From Tupaia tana (Eukaryota; Chordata; Mammalia; Scandentia; Tupaiidae): DNA of 64,000 bases. Positions 22,912-34,481 of the stretch are shown here, in pieces. The notes under the pieces were generated by a model. The model did no database searches. It saw only the letters and a program-made list of their open reading frames with translations, and was not told where the DNA came from. A program made the translations under genes and the position numbers. Every line of letters begins with the position of its first letter. Position 1 is the first letter of the stretch. The stretch lies in contig JAKSZU010000002.1 in the NCBI GenBank assembly GCA_026018925.1, forward strand, positions 54,020,337 through 54,084,336. The letters are read 5' to 3'.

Positions 22912-25900
22912 CATCTTTTGAGGTCTCTTTTCAGGCCATGAACCCCTCCTTCTGAGAATTGTTTTTCCCAGTTTCAGTTGAGGGCCATATAATTCTTTAC
23001 AGGTATTCTGTGTGATTCTTAACAAAGAGTTACTTTCTAATTTATCATTTGATAAGCCTGAATTTTCTTATGTAGGTTTGGCCTGTTAGTGGGATAAGCC
23101 CTCATCATAATACCCACAAGAAGATGCCTTATTACTAGGAATTATATACCTATGGTCTGTATATATTTACATATACTACACATGTTTAGGCTCATTTACT
23201 TCTTTTAACAGTCAAATTTAAGATGGGTGGACCATGAGTAATCTTTACTTAAGGTCCTGGTGCCCTTGAGATTTTATCTCAAAATCTCATTCAAGTCTCC
23301 TTGGGAGCTTGTTTTCCCTAGGTGAGGCTAAACTCATACTAGAGCGATAAGGCCCAGATGCTGAGCAGTCACCATCCCTGGGTTCTATAATTCTCCAAGT
23401 GTATGGGGTTAATCTCCCCATTTCCTTTCTTTATCCATTCAAAGTCAGGTCATTGTCTAATACACGGTAGTTGGGCCACCTAAGCTATCTGAGGGTGAGC
23501 CACAGTCTACTTTACTGAGCTAAATCTGACTATGCTCCTAAAGTGAACGCACTGGCTCCTATAAATGACTGTCAAGGGCAGTCGAGCTTCAAGAATGGCT
23601 GAAGTGCGGTGTTTCCATTGCTTGATGAGGAATCTGTAGCTATCCATCTCTTGCTCAGTTTTTCTCTGTGTTCTCAGGCAGGCTCTCCTGAACCTTCTGA
23701 GCCCTCAGTGGTGCCAGGTTTAATACCCCTGGCTTGCAATTTAAGTGAAAGAAGAGCCAAGTAGAGCACCTGAGTCTCATGATTTGATTCATATTCCCAA
23801 CACCGCTCTCATCACTGTGGAGGGCTGGACACAATGGTGTCTTGTATTGGGACCAAGGGACGGTGGGATTGACTCTATGGAGAGTGGAAAATGAATAGTT
23901 TCCCTATAGAAAATTACCAGGAAAAGAGGGATGGAATGTAGCAGATTGAGCTCCTTTCTTATATTTCGGTTACGTTTCTGCTCCCTTGAGCTCTATCTTT
24001 GGTGAGCTACTGTCTCTTCATGGAGCCTGAGTTCCGAGGGCCCACTGAATTCCCAACTCAAGACAGAAAGTGTCTTTTTGAAATTGAGACAATGAAGTTG
24101 TTTCTTAAGGAGCTTATAAAAAATACTTTCTCCCCCACTCTCTGCTTGAATTTAATCTTTTATAATTTCCATCAGAAATAATTTCTAGTGTTCTTTCATC
24201 TGCAAATAAGTGCTGGTGTTGTCTTTGTCCGCATGTATTATTTATCATGCAACTCATGGTGTCTCTCTCGATCAGCCTGTGGGTGTATGTGCCTGAATGT
24301 AAATGAGAGTTTATCTGTGTGGGCAAAGAAGTCCTTTAGGAAATCAACTTCCAGAAAGAGGCAGGGCAGGCAGCAGTGTGGCCCTGTGCTGATAGGGAGC
24401 AGGTATCCTGCTTTAGAGTTGTTGGATCCACGGGGACCAGAAAGTCCCTCTCAGCCTGTAGATCTCCAGGGAAGGGAATCCAGAAGCACTGAGACATTCC
24501 ATAGATCTCGTGCAGCTCTTCAGCACCCTGGGTTCAGCCCAATTAAGAGATTCTAGATTGCATACTGGTGGGGAAACAGAAGAGATGGTTAACCATCATC
24601 TCACAACTAATGAGAACTCATCTGCTTGCTCTATCATTTATAATTTTCCTTAAAAGGAAAAACTGCAAGGCAAAGGAGCTGCACTGCAATTCCTTAATGC
24701 CTTTCTACACTTAAGTAGTTACAGGTGTTCAGAGTCTGTTGGTGGATATTACAGGCGCTATTTGCAAGAAATAATGCTTCTCTGCACAGAGCCAGCCACT
24801 GAAATCCTGATTCCTTTCCTCACTGAAGAACCTCTATCCCTCCTGGATACAACTCACAATTGTAAACTGGAGTGGCAAACATCTCAGCGACCTTTTGCCC
24901 ACTTTGTGGATCCTGGGTGTGGCTTCATTCGTCTTTGTTGGGGAATGTTGACGGGGTGGGCAGCTAATGGCTCTGGCCTTTGGAGCTGCAGGATCAATGT
25001 GGAGTGACCCAGACTTTATCTTGACAAATCTCCGAGTGCAGATCTCAAGGGTTCACTGCTCTTCTGGTGTACCTTTAAAGAGATTTTATGAATAGACTAG
25101 ATGCTTACTAGAATTACAAGTCAGAAAGTTTTCTCTGGAGTTGTTGAAAAAAGATTTTAGTCAACCTCCACAAAGGGCTCTTTCTTTCCTCTCTGTCTTT
25201 CCTTCCCTAAGAATTGAAAGAGTGTGAATTAAGTGTGAGGAAAATGTCCGTATGAAGAGACAGGACTCACACATGAACAAATGCAACACGAGGCAGCAGA
25301 CGCTGGCGTTGCTCCATGCATACACGGCGATTCACGCAGGTCACTGTGGCCTAATAAACTTGAAGGAATGTCGAAAACAATCATTTCCTTTGTGAATCTC
25401 ATTCAAGAAAACATTTCAACATCAAACACGTCCTTAGAGTATTGTGTATTGTGTATGTTGTTGGACATGCTCGCCTTCTAAACATTGCCAGGACCTGGGT
25501 TGCTTTTGAATTATGACTTGGAAAATTAATGGAGTTTTACTCCATTCCCTCCTCCCTTTTGTTTCCTTGTTTCTCTTGTTGCTTTTCTTTTTATTAGCAC
25601 TTTTAATAAATATCTCTTTAGCCTCTAATGTCTTGTTAACTTTTGTTCTTGCCTAATAGGGAAAATTCGGCTCTCAAATTTCTCTTTGAAACATGACAGA
25701 AATGTAGACCTTAACTTGCCGATTTCAAAACCAGTCCCTTTCAACCAAGTTTGTGGAGTTTCCAGGAAAGTTAATGGAAACAATGACTAATCACCAGGCT
25801 CTTGGATTGCTTACTATCATTTTTTCCTTTTGGGGATAGAGTTCGCCCATAACCTCTTTGCCACAGCCAACAACACAACTTTTGCCATAAAAGGGGTCCA

Positions 25901-25940
25901 AAGTGGTATGTCTTCCAGAGTTCCCTTCAGATCTGACAGA
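22912..25940. other. Three-kilobase stretch without recognised repeats
   Basis: No SINE, LINE, LTR or DNA transposon was recognised, which contrasts with both flanks. Open frames are short; the longest is about 122 codons at 24188-24556 (+) with no known similarity. Confidence 0.45.
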
Positions 25941-25949
25941 ACTTGCTGG

Positions 25950-26195
25950 TTGTGTGAAGAGTGCAGACCCTAGAACCAGACCACGTGGGTTCGAATTGTC
26001 GTTCTGCCACTTACTTGCTGAGTTACACAGGCAAGTCATTAAACCTCTCTGTGCTTTCATTTGCTACTCTTTCCAATAGGGACCTTAATAGCTATGTCAC
26101 GGAGTAGTTGTGAAAATGAAATGAGTTCATTTAGGTAAAGCACTTAGAAGAGTGCTTGCACTGGACAAACTGCATAGAAATGTAGCTATTATTCA
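25950..26195 (+). mobile_element. MIR SINE
   Basis: Good MIR: GTTCGAATTGTCGTTCTGCC, TTACTTGCTGAGTTACAC, AAACCTCTCTGTGC, GAAATGAGTTCATTTAGG, AAAGCACTTAGAAGAGTGC. Confidence 0.9.
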
Positions 26196-26204
26196 GGGAG
26201 TGAT

Positions 26205-26375
26205 AATTCTACAGCTAATATTTGTTGAAACATTTAGTAGGAGCTAAATTTAAGGGTTTCACATGAGTTATTAAATCTAATTCACACAAAGTCTTATGGG
26301 GTAGGTACTGTTACATTCTTAGTCCACTACTGGGAAATTGTTGCCCAAAGTCAGCAGGCTTAAAAGTAACAGAAA
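26205..26375 (-). mobile_element. MIR SINE remnant, tail to tail with the previous MIR
   Basis: Antisense MIR: CAGCTAATATTTGTTGAAAC, CACATGAGTTATTAAATC, TTATGGGGTAGGTACTG, GGGAAATTGTTGCCCAAAG. Confidence 0.75.
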
Positions 26376-27020
26376 TAGTCCACTCACATATGTGGTACTA
26401 AAGCATGTATACTTCAGTTATCACGATGGGTGTATATATATATATATGAATTTTTATTTTTTGGTTTTGATGTGAATTTGGAGTAGGGAAAACCAAATGT
26501 TTCAGTGTAATTTTTGTCTTAGTATCACATGTGAATCTGGGTAACTCGTTTTTATTCAAAGATGATTAAGCCTATAAAGATGGTTTGAAACAAATACGCC
26601 TGTAAGTGGGTTCTCCCCATGAACATTTGGCTAACACACACTTCCGAGGTTCTCACTGGATTGTACATAGACTGGGAATAGCTTGGGCTGATTTCAGAAA
26701 TGGACCAGAGCTGGAAAAAGGAAGGGAAGTTGGCACCTAAGTGTTGCTTCTCATTCTTAAAAGTGCCAGCTCCCTGGTATAATATAACCAGTTTGGTTTT
26801 CAGCACCTAAGAGGGAGCTGAAAAACTCGAGTCCAGAACACGAATTCTAAAGTGAGCATGAAGGGGCAGGGATAGAGGAGTCCTCTGGGGCAGGGGGGAG
26901 ATCCCTGGCTAATGGGAATAATGATTAATCACCAGACTGGATTCCTTGAGGGTATTGGACATCTGTCTGGAAACTCCCAGTGAAGAAGGGATTGATAAAA
27001 AGAACTCTAGAATCATTTTT

Positions 27021-27294
27021 TTTCTTTTGAGAGAGAGAGAGAGATTTTTGCTATAGGGCGTGTGTGCTTGCCAGAGAGACAGAGACAGAGAAATAGAAAG
27101 TGAGAAATCACACCACACACACCCCGCCAAGAGGGATGACCATCTCCAATCTCTTCTTCATTCTCCTCTCTGGATTTAGGGTATGCACAAACACGGGGCC
27201 AGAGTGTTTTAAGCTGCTGGGTGTCCAGGACTCGAACTGCAGTAGACTACATGGGAGTCAAGTGATGTAACCATTATGCCATCTACTGGTCTCA
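27021..27294 (-). mobile_element. tRNA-derived SINE, long form, with target duplication
   Basis: Antisense full-length copy. The 12-bp duplication AGAATCATTTTT is at 27009-27020 and 27295-27306. Confidence 0.95.
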
Positions 27295-27887
27295 AGAATC
27301 ATTTTTATTTTGCAACTTTATCTAGATCTTGGGTAGCTCATTAAAGTTCTGGAAAACCAATAGCTTTTGCTCTCATGTACTAAATCTTAGCCTCACATGC
27401 CTCATTTATTCTTTGGAGGAATTTAGTATTGGCATTGTGTTAAATTTCAGCTTAATAAAACAAAAACACCATAATAAAAAAAATCCTACTGGGTTATAGG
27501 GAAATTGAAAGCACTCTTTGTTCTTCATTATTCTTTAACATGCCTGTTCAAGCTGAGCTGATAACCAAACCCCAGCTTTCTTCAATAAACTCAGTAAACT
27601 GCTCTGTCTAGAAATGAATGTCTTGTAGTTACCAGACTTCTTCTATTTAAGGAACAATCCCTTATTCCACACCTTTGAGTCTTTCTGGATTTACAAATTA
27701 AGCACTTCATTTTATTTTATTATTTTTTTAGGGGAGAATTTTAAAGAATACTGACTATTGCCAAAGCATTTTGAAATTCTGGACAATGAAGCAGACTGGC
27801 CTCTGACTATCAGACCTTTTCCCAAGGCCCTAAGTCTATCTTTCATGCTGAACTTGAGGCATCCTGCCTGGATAGAAGAGGCTTGCT

Positions 27888-28325
27888 ATGATTTGGATCA
27901 TGGTTCGTCCCCCAAGGTTCATGCTTTATAACCTTCCCAGTGTAATGGCATTGGGAAGTGGTGAGACCTTTATGTGTTGAGGCCTGGTGGGTAATAATGA
28001 GATCATGGAGGCATCACTTTCATTAATGGATTAATAATGTCTCAAGAGATCCAGTGAGTTCTAGCTCTCGTGAGCAGGGGTTATTTCTCAAACAGTGGGT
28101 TGTCAAAAAGGAGGAGACGGCTGCCCCCAGGTCTCTCTCTGCACATGCTTGCCTTCCTTTGCTTCTGTCAGCCATGTTTTGACATAGCCAGCCAGAGCCA
28201 ACCTTACGTCTTTGGACTTTGTAGCTACCAGAATCATAAGTCAACTAAATCTCTATTTCTTTATACATCATCACCCAGTCTCAGGTATTTCTGTTAGCAA
28301 GGCAGTAGTCGACTAAGAAAGGCTC
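27888..28325 (+). mobile_element. MaLR LTR, MST/MLT1 type
   Basis: Solo LTR pattern: GCTATGATTTGGATCATGG start, GTAATGGCATTGGGAAGTGG, GAGATCCAGTGAGTTC, ATCACCCAGTCTCAGGTATT, and an AGTCGACTAAGAAAGG end. No internal sequence adjoins it. Confidence 0.82.
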
Positions 28326-28369
28326 TAGCTGTCCTGCCTGCACATTAACCTGAAATTTTCATGGCAATG

Positions 28370-28545
28370 GCATGAAGCTGTGTGACCTCACTGAGTCTCA
28401 TTTTTTCTGTCCGTTAAATGAAACTAATGGAAGCAACCCTTCATTGAACTTGTGAGGATTAAGTAATAATAATGCACTCAAAGCATCCAGTGCACTACTA
28501 TCCCAGAGCCAGCACTCAGTAAATGACAGAGAGTGTTATCCCTCC
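28370..28545 (+). mobile_element. MIR SINE remnant
   Basis: GCTGTGTGACCTCACTGAG, GTCCGTTAAATGAAAC, GAACTTGTGAGGATTAAG, CAGCACTCAGTAAATG. Confidence 0.78.
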
Positions 28546-29231
28546 CATATTGTTAGAGGATATTCTTCTGTTCTTTTTGGTACCACAGTTATGAAGAGGT
28601 AAGTTTATGATCGTATTCTCTAGAAACCTAGGAGAGAACCTATGGTTTTCTTTAACAAACTTCTTGCAGGCTGGTGCTAATTTACTTGCTTCTTTTTATT
28701 AGCATTAAAGCAATGTCTCACACTTTCTCAAACCTAGAATTAAAATCAGAGACTGTAGTCATTGCCTTGAGTTCTATTAGGTATAAATAACCTTCTCTGA
28801 GAGTTGGAACCTTGCCTACATTGAGATTAATTAGCTCTGCATCTCCAGAGTGTGTACACAAGGTGCGCTGACTCCCATCAACTTAAAACCTCATTATTTA
28901 AAGACCTTATAGTGTTCAGGATGGGGCTGCACAGCGTATCTGTAAGGGCTGAGGCGTCCCTGCTTGTGTTTGGGACTTGTGTGGTGAAGGTGTGGGCCAT
29001 CTGAACACATGACTAAGGGCTTCCTCTTTAGGGATAAATCTTCTATTGAGTTTTCAGAATTTGGATTTCAGAATTTGAATTAGCATTTTAAACAACGTTA
29101 CCAAGTAGACTTTGAGAAAGTCAATCTAGAAGATAAAACTTTGACGCCATCTTCTTCCTACTGGATCCTAGAATCCAGCTTGAACAGTTCCAGGGGCCAT
29201 TCTCTCTGCTCTTCTAAAACTGGAACATGGG
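28546..29231. other. Unassigned intergenic DNA
   Basis: No gene or repeat recognised. Confidence 0.45.
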
Positions 29232-29478
29232 CCTGAATGGGGACATGGTGGTAACACAACACTTCATGTGGCTGACCTACATGGAAAGTTTCCAGATTTG
29301 AGTCCAGAGACTTCTCTGAACAGAATGGGTGCATGCCCATAGTATAGGGCTGGCTGAAAATGAGAGTGGATTCCAGGATGAAGACTTTTGGGGGAGACTT
29401 TTTCTCTCTCCCTTAATTTTTTTCTATCTCTTTCTCTTTATCTCTCTCACTCACAGAAAAAGAAATAAACCTTTAAAA
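29232..29478 (+). mobile_element. Highly diverged SINE-like copy
   Basis: Remnants of a GACATGGTGGTAACACAAC head, GATTTGAGTCCAG box-B region, GAATGGGTGCATGCCC, a long CT-rich tract and AGAAATAAACC tail. Probably an old copy; it abuts a better copy at 29481. Confidence 0.5.
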
Positions 29479-29480
29479 TA

Positions 29481-29752
29481 AGGCCAACTCATGGCATAGT
29501 GGTTAAGGGGACTGAATCTCACACGGTCAACTCTACAGTTTGAATCCTGGACCCAATGGTTTGAGAAACACATGGGGTACATATGTGTGTATATCTAAAA
29601 TCCTGAGAGGAGAAATGGAGAAGGGATTGTGGTATGACCATCTCCATGGAAGGATGCTTGTTCACTTTCCCTGGCTCTGTCTCTCTCCACCTCTGTCCAG
29701 TGAGCATAGGGGCCCGCTGGCAAAATTTATAAATAAATAAATAAGTAAAAGT
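29481..29752 (+). mobile_element. tRNA-derived SINE, diverged
   Basis: Head AGGCCAACTCATGGCATAGTGG, box-B region GTTTGAATCCTGGACC, body GAGGAGAAATGGAGAAGGG, and a tail of TAAATAAATAAATAAG. Confidence 0.85.
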
Positions 29753-30140
29753 TGGAGTAAGTAAAGGGATTCTTTCCAGGAACACCTTCCAAGGCAATGC
29801 ACTGTGCAAAGCGGCCAGTGCTTGGTTCTCCAGTTCCTTTGATTCTGTAAGAGCTTCTCTAACCAGACTTTGGTCCCCACCTCTGCATTCAGACTTTTCT
29901 TGTCAAGATTCACAGTGACCTCCATGTTGCCAAATCTAGTGCTCAAAGAGCTCATTTTACTGACTTCTTGCTAGCATTTGATGTGGTGGGTCATTCTATG
30001 TTGTTTAGTAACATTTTTTGCTTGGCTCTCAGAAGCCTCCTAGTTTTCCTCCCACCTTTTCCAGCTGCACCTTCTGACTTTTTTTTGTTGCTGAATTCTT
30101 CTGATATTCCAGGTTTTTAAACATGGAAGGGTTCCAGGCA

Positions 30141-30382
30141 TTTTTTTTTTAAGTTTTGCCATAGGGTGTGTGCACTCATAGGAGAGAGAGAAAAAGTGGG
30201 AGAGTGAGAAAGCAGCTTTCAGGAGGGATGGCCATGTGTAATCCCTTCTCCCGCTTTCTCCTCTCTGGATTTCGGTCAGGCATGCACATACACCTGGCAT
30301 GTTTTTCAAGCCCTAGGGACTTGATCATGCAGTTGGTCATGTGGGATCCAGCTGCCCTAGCCACCATACCATCATCTGGCCC
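30141..30382 (-). mobile_element. tRNA-derived SINE
   Basis: Antisense: T-run, AGTTTTGCCATAGGGTGTG, GA region, TCTCTGGATTTCGGTCAGG, head end CATCATCTGGCCC. Confidence 0.88.
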
Positions 30383-30404
30383 AGGACATCTTATATTTTT
30401 TCCG

Positions 30405-30620
30405 TTTTTTTTTTTTTTTTTTAAGTTTTTGCCATAAGGCACATTCGCTCACTAGAGAGAGACACATAGGGACTTGGCCACACTGCAATGCCTTCTCTTC
30501 CATTCTGCTGGGATTTGGGGCATGCATACACGTGAGCCCACCATGATTTTCAAGCCACTGGGTCCGGGACTCAAACTGTGGGAGTCCAGTGCCTTAACCA
30601 CCACACCATCTACTGGCCCC
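30405..30620 (-). mobile_element. tRNA-derived SINE, shortened GA region
   Basis: Antisense: T-run, AGTTTTTGCCATAAGGCAC, shortened middle, GGGTCCGGGACTCAAAC, head end CATCTACTGGCCCC. Confidence 0.9.
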
Positions 30621-30860
30621 TCTTATAGTCTTTTCTCCCTTTCTTTTTTTTCTTTTCTTTTTGTTTTTTGTTTAAGCAGCTTCACTTAGGTATGTTTGAC
30701 ATTTAAAAAGATTTCGATAGTAAATGTATACAAACTGCTATGTTTGCAGATAAGAACATGCTTGTGAAACTATCAAATCATCATGATTGTCAACACCTAA
30801 ACCTATTCACCATTTCCAAAAATTTGCTCCCATATCCTTTGTTTTTGTTGTCCCCCTCCC

Positions 30861-31099
30861 TTTTATTTAGTTTTGTCAGAGGGCATGTGCCCTTGCTGCA
30901 GAGACAGAGTGAAAGAGAGGGTAGAAAAACAAGAAAGCACCTCCCACGGGGGCTTCTCCATCTCTCCCTCCTTTTGGGATTTTGGGCATGCACGTACACA
31001 CGCCAGTGTGTTTCTCAAGCTGCCGGGTCTGGGATTTCAAGTGTATGGTTTGCCATGTGGGATCCAGCCACCTTAACCACAATGCTACTGGTTGGCCCT
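30861..31099 (-). mobile_element. tRNA-derived SINE inside old L1
   Basis: Antisense: TAGTTTTGTCAGAGGGCATG, GA region, GGGATTTTGGGCATGCACG, head end CTACTGGTTGGCCC. Confidence 0.88.
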
Positions 31100-31107
31100 C
31101 GTTTTTT

Positions 31108-31379
31108 GAATTAAAGTTTATTTATTTATCGCTCACATAAGTGACATACACGCACACACACACACACACACACAGACAAAGAGAACAAGAGAGCGAGAGA
31201 GAAAGCAACCTCAAAGAAGTCCCAAAACTGTTGTCTAACCCTAACCTTCAGTGAGCCCCAAATCATGGGCAAGCATGAACCTGGAGTATTAGGGAGATCT
31301 CCCAAGGAAATCTTCCTACCTCCTTTGTGGGACTGCCTCGAGGAGCAGTGCATTTTACACTGTGCCATCATCTGGCCCC
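31108..31379 (-). mobile_element. Variant SINE with CA microsatellite
   Basis: Antisense head ends CATCATCTGGCCCC and the left end has TTTATTTATTTATCGCTC, but the middle (about 31200-31340) does not match the common SINE body. This is a distinct subfamily or chimera. (CA)n at about 31153-31175. Confidence 0.6.
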
Positions 31380-31530
31380 TGTTGTTCTTCTTTTATGGTA
31401 AATATACTTAACATAAACTCTACCTTCTAAATGAAATATTAAGTATATATACAATACAGTATTGTTAGACAAGACTCTGTATTGCATAGTGCATCTCCAG
31501 ATCTTGTTTATTTTATATTTTATTATATTA

Positions 31531-31789
31531 TTATTATTATTATTACTATTTTGCCATAGGGTGTGTGTGCTCGCTGAAGAGAGAGAGAGACAGAGAAAAA
31601 GAAAGTGAGAACTAATCTCCCAGAGCTGATGGCCACACTGTCATCCCTTTTCCTCCATTCTCCTCTTGGGATTTTGGGCATACATGCTCATGTGCCCTGT
31701 GTGATTTTCAAACTGCTGGGTTTGGGACTCAAACCACAGTTGACCATGTGGGATCCAGCATCTTGACCATCATGCCACCTGCTGACTCC
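31531..31789 (-). mobile_element. tRNA-derived SINE inside old L1
   Basis: Antisense: (TTA)n tail, TTTTGCCATAGGGTGTGTG, GA region, CTCTTGGGATTTTGGGC, head end CACCTGCTGACTCC. Confidence 0.92.
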
Positions 31790-32425
31790 TAGCTTCTTAT
31801 TTTAACTGATACGTTGTATACTTTGACCAACACCTCTTCATTTCTTTCTCTGCCCACCCCCAATCCTTGGCAACTACCATACTACTCTCTACTTCTATGT
31901 GTTTGACTATTTTGAATTCCATGTAAGAGCGAGATCATGCAGTGTTCGTCTTTCTGCATCTGGCTTGTTGCACTTACATAATGCCTTCCAGCTCCATCAA
32001 TGTTGTAACACATGGTAGGATTTCCTTCTTTTTTAAGGCCAAACTATATTTTATTATATGTATAAACTACATTTTCTTTATCACATCAATGGACATTTAG
32101 GCTTCCATTTCTTGGCAATTGTGAGTCATGCTACAATGAAAATGGAAATGTGTCTCTTCAATATCTAGATTTCAATGCCTTTGAATATATATCTATAAGT
32201 GAGATTCCTGGATCAAATGGCTATTTTATTTAAAATTTATTTTTGAGGGGCTTCCCTGTTGGGTATCTTTTTTTCTACACTCACTCCCAGAGTGTTCCAA
32301 TGTTATGACATTAAATACCATCTGTATACTGATGACTCATAAATTTATACCACCAATCTGTATCTCTTCCCTGAAATCCAGGCTCAGTAGGGAGTTGCTT
32401 ACTCAACACTTTTCCCTTGGGTATC

Positions 32426-33142
32426 TGTGCTAGGCTGAATAATGGTTCTCCTAACGATAACCATGTTCTGACCCATGCAAGCTGTGTATATTGCCTTAAA
32501 TGATAAAGAGGACTTTACAGATGTGATTACATTAAGGATTTCAGATGAGGAGGTTATGCTGGCTTATCTGAGTGGGCTGTAATGCAATCGCATGTATCCT
32601 TGAAAGAGGGAGATGCAGGGAGATTTGACACAGAGAAGAGAGAAGGCATCGTGACCATGGAAGCAGAGATTGAAGAGATACGGCCACAAGTCAAGGAATG
32701 CTGGCACCCACCAGAAACAGGAAGAGAGGAAGGGATTCTCTCCTAGGGTGTCTGGTGGGTGCACAGCCCTGCTGACACCTTGATTTAGCCCAGTGAATCT
32801 GATTTCAGACTTTTGGCCTTTGGAACAGTGAGAAAAAAAGCCACAACTGTTTTTGTTTTTGTCTTTTTTGACTTAGGGCGTGTGAGAGGCAAAGTGAGAA
32901 ATCAGCCCCCAGGGATGGTCACGCCATAATCCTTTCTCCTCCATTTTTCTTACTGGCCTTGGGCATGCACACAATCATCCAGCGTGATTTTGAAGCCACT
33001 GGGTCCAGGACTTGAACTACGGTTGGCCACATGGAAGTCCAGTGACATAACCGCTAAGCCGTCTGCTGGTCCTGAAAGTTTTTATTTTTTAAGCCTCTAG
33101 GTTTCTGGTAATTTGTTACAGCAGCCATAGAAAACAAATACA
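32426..33142 (+). mobile_element. MLT1-type MaLR LTR inside L2, itself interrupted by a SINE
   Basis: It starts TGTGCTAGGCTGAATAATGG, with GACTTTACAGATGTGATTAC, CCTGCTGACACCTTGATTTA and an end of GCAGCCATAGAAAACAAATA then CA. Near-identical 5-bp flanks GTATC (32421-32425) and ATATC (33143-33147) fit an LTR target duplication. L2 sequence resumes immediately on the right. Confidence 0.85.
32851..33073 (-). mobile_element. tRNA-derived SINE inside MLT1 LTR
   Basis: Antisense copy with GACTTAGGGCGTGTGAGAG, reduced GA region, GGGTCCAGGACTTGAAC, head end CGTCTGCTGGTCC. LTR sequence is present on both sides. Confidence 0.9.
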
Positions 33143-33489
33143 ATATCTAACAGGTATGTTGGACGCTATACATACAGAACTGAGCTCCCTACAAATCGGT
33201 TCTTCTCACAGTCTTCTTTGTCTCAGAAAAATGAAATTTCTTTTATCCTATTCACTCAGACCAAAAACCATAGAGTCCCAGAGAGTTCTTCTCTTTATTT
33301 CATATTTCTTATCCCACTTAGTGAATCCTACTTCCTATACCTTCAAAATACATCTAGAATCAACCCTATGGCAGCTACCATCTTGGCCATGCCATTACCA
33401 CCTCTTGTTTGAATGATTCCTTCAGCCTCCTGATTTGTCTCCTGTGTCCTCCTTTGCCTCTAACAAAGTCTAGAAAAGACCACACAAGT

Positions 33490-33771
33490 GAACCAGCAGT
33501 TAGTGTAATGGCTATGTTGCTGGACTCCCACGTAGTCGACTGCGGTTCGCGTCCCGTACCCGGTGGCTTGGAACTCACGCCGGGCACGTGTGCGTGTGTG
33601 CCCAGGATCCCGAGAGGAGAATGGATGAGAAGGGATTGCGGCGTGACCATCCCCCCTGGGGGGTGATTTCTCGCTTTCTGTCTCTATGTCTCTCTCTGTC
33701 TGTCTGTCTGGCGAGCGCACGCATCCTATAGCGAAAAAAAAAAAAAAAAAAAACCTCTCCAAAAAAAAAAA
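33490..33771 (+). mobile_element. tRNA-derived SINE inside L2
   Basis: Little-diverged head and body (CCCGAGAGGAGAATGG, GCGGCGTGACCATCC, GGCGAGCGCACGCATCC) with long A runs, so probably a young copy. Imperfect flanking repeat around CCACACAA at 33479-33486 and 33773-33780. Confidence 0.94.
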
Positions 33772-34408
33772 GGCCACACAATAGTCAGAGATATTTCCTG
33801 TGGGTCTTTGCCCCACTCAGAGCACACGTCAAAGTTACGGTGACTACAGGCCTGCTGTGACTAGGCCCTGGTAACCTGCCTCACTTCAACTCCATCTCAC
33901 ACTCTTCGTCCTCTCATTCCCCTGCAGCCGCACCGAGCTGCTTCCTGTTTAAATACTCTGTGCACACTCTTGCCTTGGGCTTTGCACTTGCTGTTTTCTC
34001 TTCCTGGAATGCCCTTTTCACAGATATCTGATGCCTGCCCCCTCATGTCTTCATATCTTTATTCAAATGTCAGCTTCTCGATGCGGTCTCCTTGACCACA
34101 CTATCTAAAATCACACTCTGGATATATTCCACACCCCACACACGGATGTGCTTTGATTTCCTTTTTTGGCATTTATAACAATCTGACATACTGTATGTTT
34201 TACTTATTTATTCGGTTAGCTATCTTTTCCCCTTAGAGTATGAATTCTAATGCCATATCTCTGGTGCCCAAACTATACCTAGCACATAGTAGATTCTCAA
34301 TAAATATTTGTTGAATGACTGGCTAAATAGATTTCCTAGTGGTCCTCTTGGCCAGGAAAACAGATATATTCATACTCTTTTGCCAAAAACACCTGTGTAA
34401 TCCATATA

Positions 34409-34481
34409 CTGGGTTGTCGGAAAAGTCAGAACCTGATTTTTTTCTATGCAAAAATGCATAATGGCTTTACCAATGACCCAA
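34409..34481. mobile_element. Palindromic mariner-type MITE, copy 2
   Basis: 73 bp. Left end CTGGGTTGTCGGAAAAGTCA preceded by TA; right end inverted, GGCTTTACCAATGACCCAA. Followed by CG where TA is expected. Terminal sequence shared with 14422 and 50641. Confidence 0.82.

Larger units (their letters stand above)
30660..32240 (-). mobile_element. Old L1 (L1M-type) 3' end, interrupted by three SINE insertions
   Basis: Antisense L1 3'UTR pieces lie at about 30670-30860 and 31380-31530 (TATACAATACAGTATTGTTAG), and an ORF2-end/3'UTR piece at about 31795-32235 (AATTCCATGTAAGAGCGAG, GGACATTTAGGCTTCCATTT, CTTGGCAATTGTGAGTCATG). SINE copies split them. Confidence 0.75.
32255..34330 (+). mobile_element. 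Long L2 LINE, interrupted by an MLT1 LTR and a SINE
   Basis: Sense L2 landmarks occur in order: ATTAAATACCATCTGTATAC near 32310, TCTCTTCCCTGAAATCCAGG near 32370, TTCAAAATACATCTAGAATC near 33345, GCTTTGCACTTGCTGTT near 33980, TCCTGGAATGCCCTTTTC near 34005, and the 3' end CTCAATAAATATTTGTTGAA near 34297. Insertions occupy 32426-33142 and 33490-33771. Confidence 0.85.

Noticed and set aside
33460-33816. Minus-strand open frame of 118 codons with similar relatives at 43153-43512, 45803-46279 and 42459-42926
   Set aside because: These recurrent proteins (ERQRETERQKARNHPPGG-like) are translations of the antisense SINE body, not a gene family.
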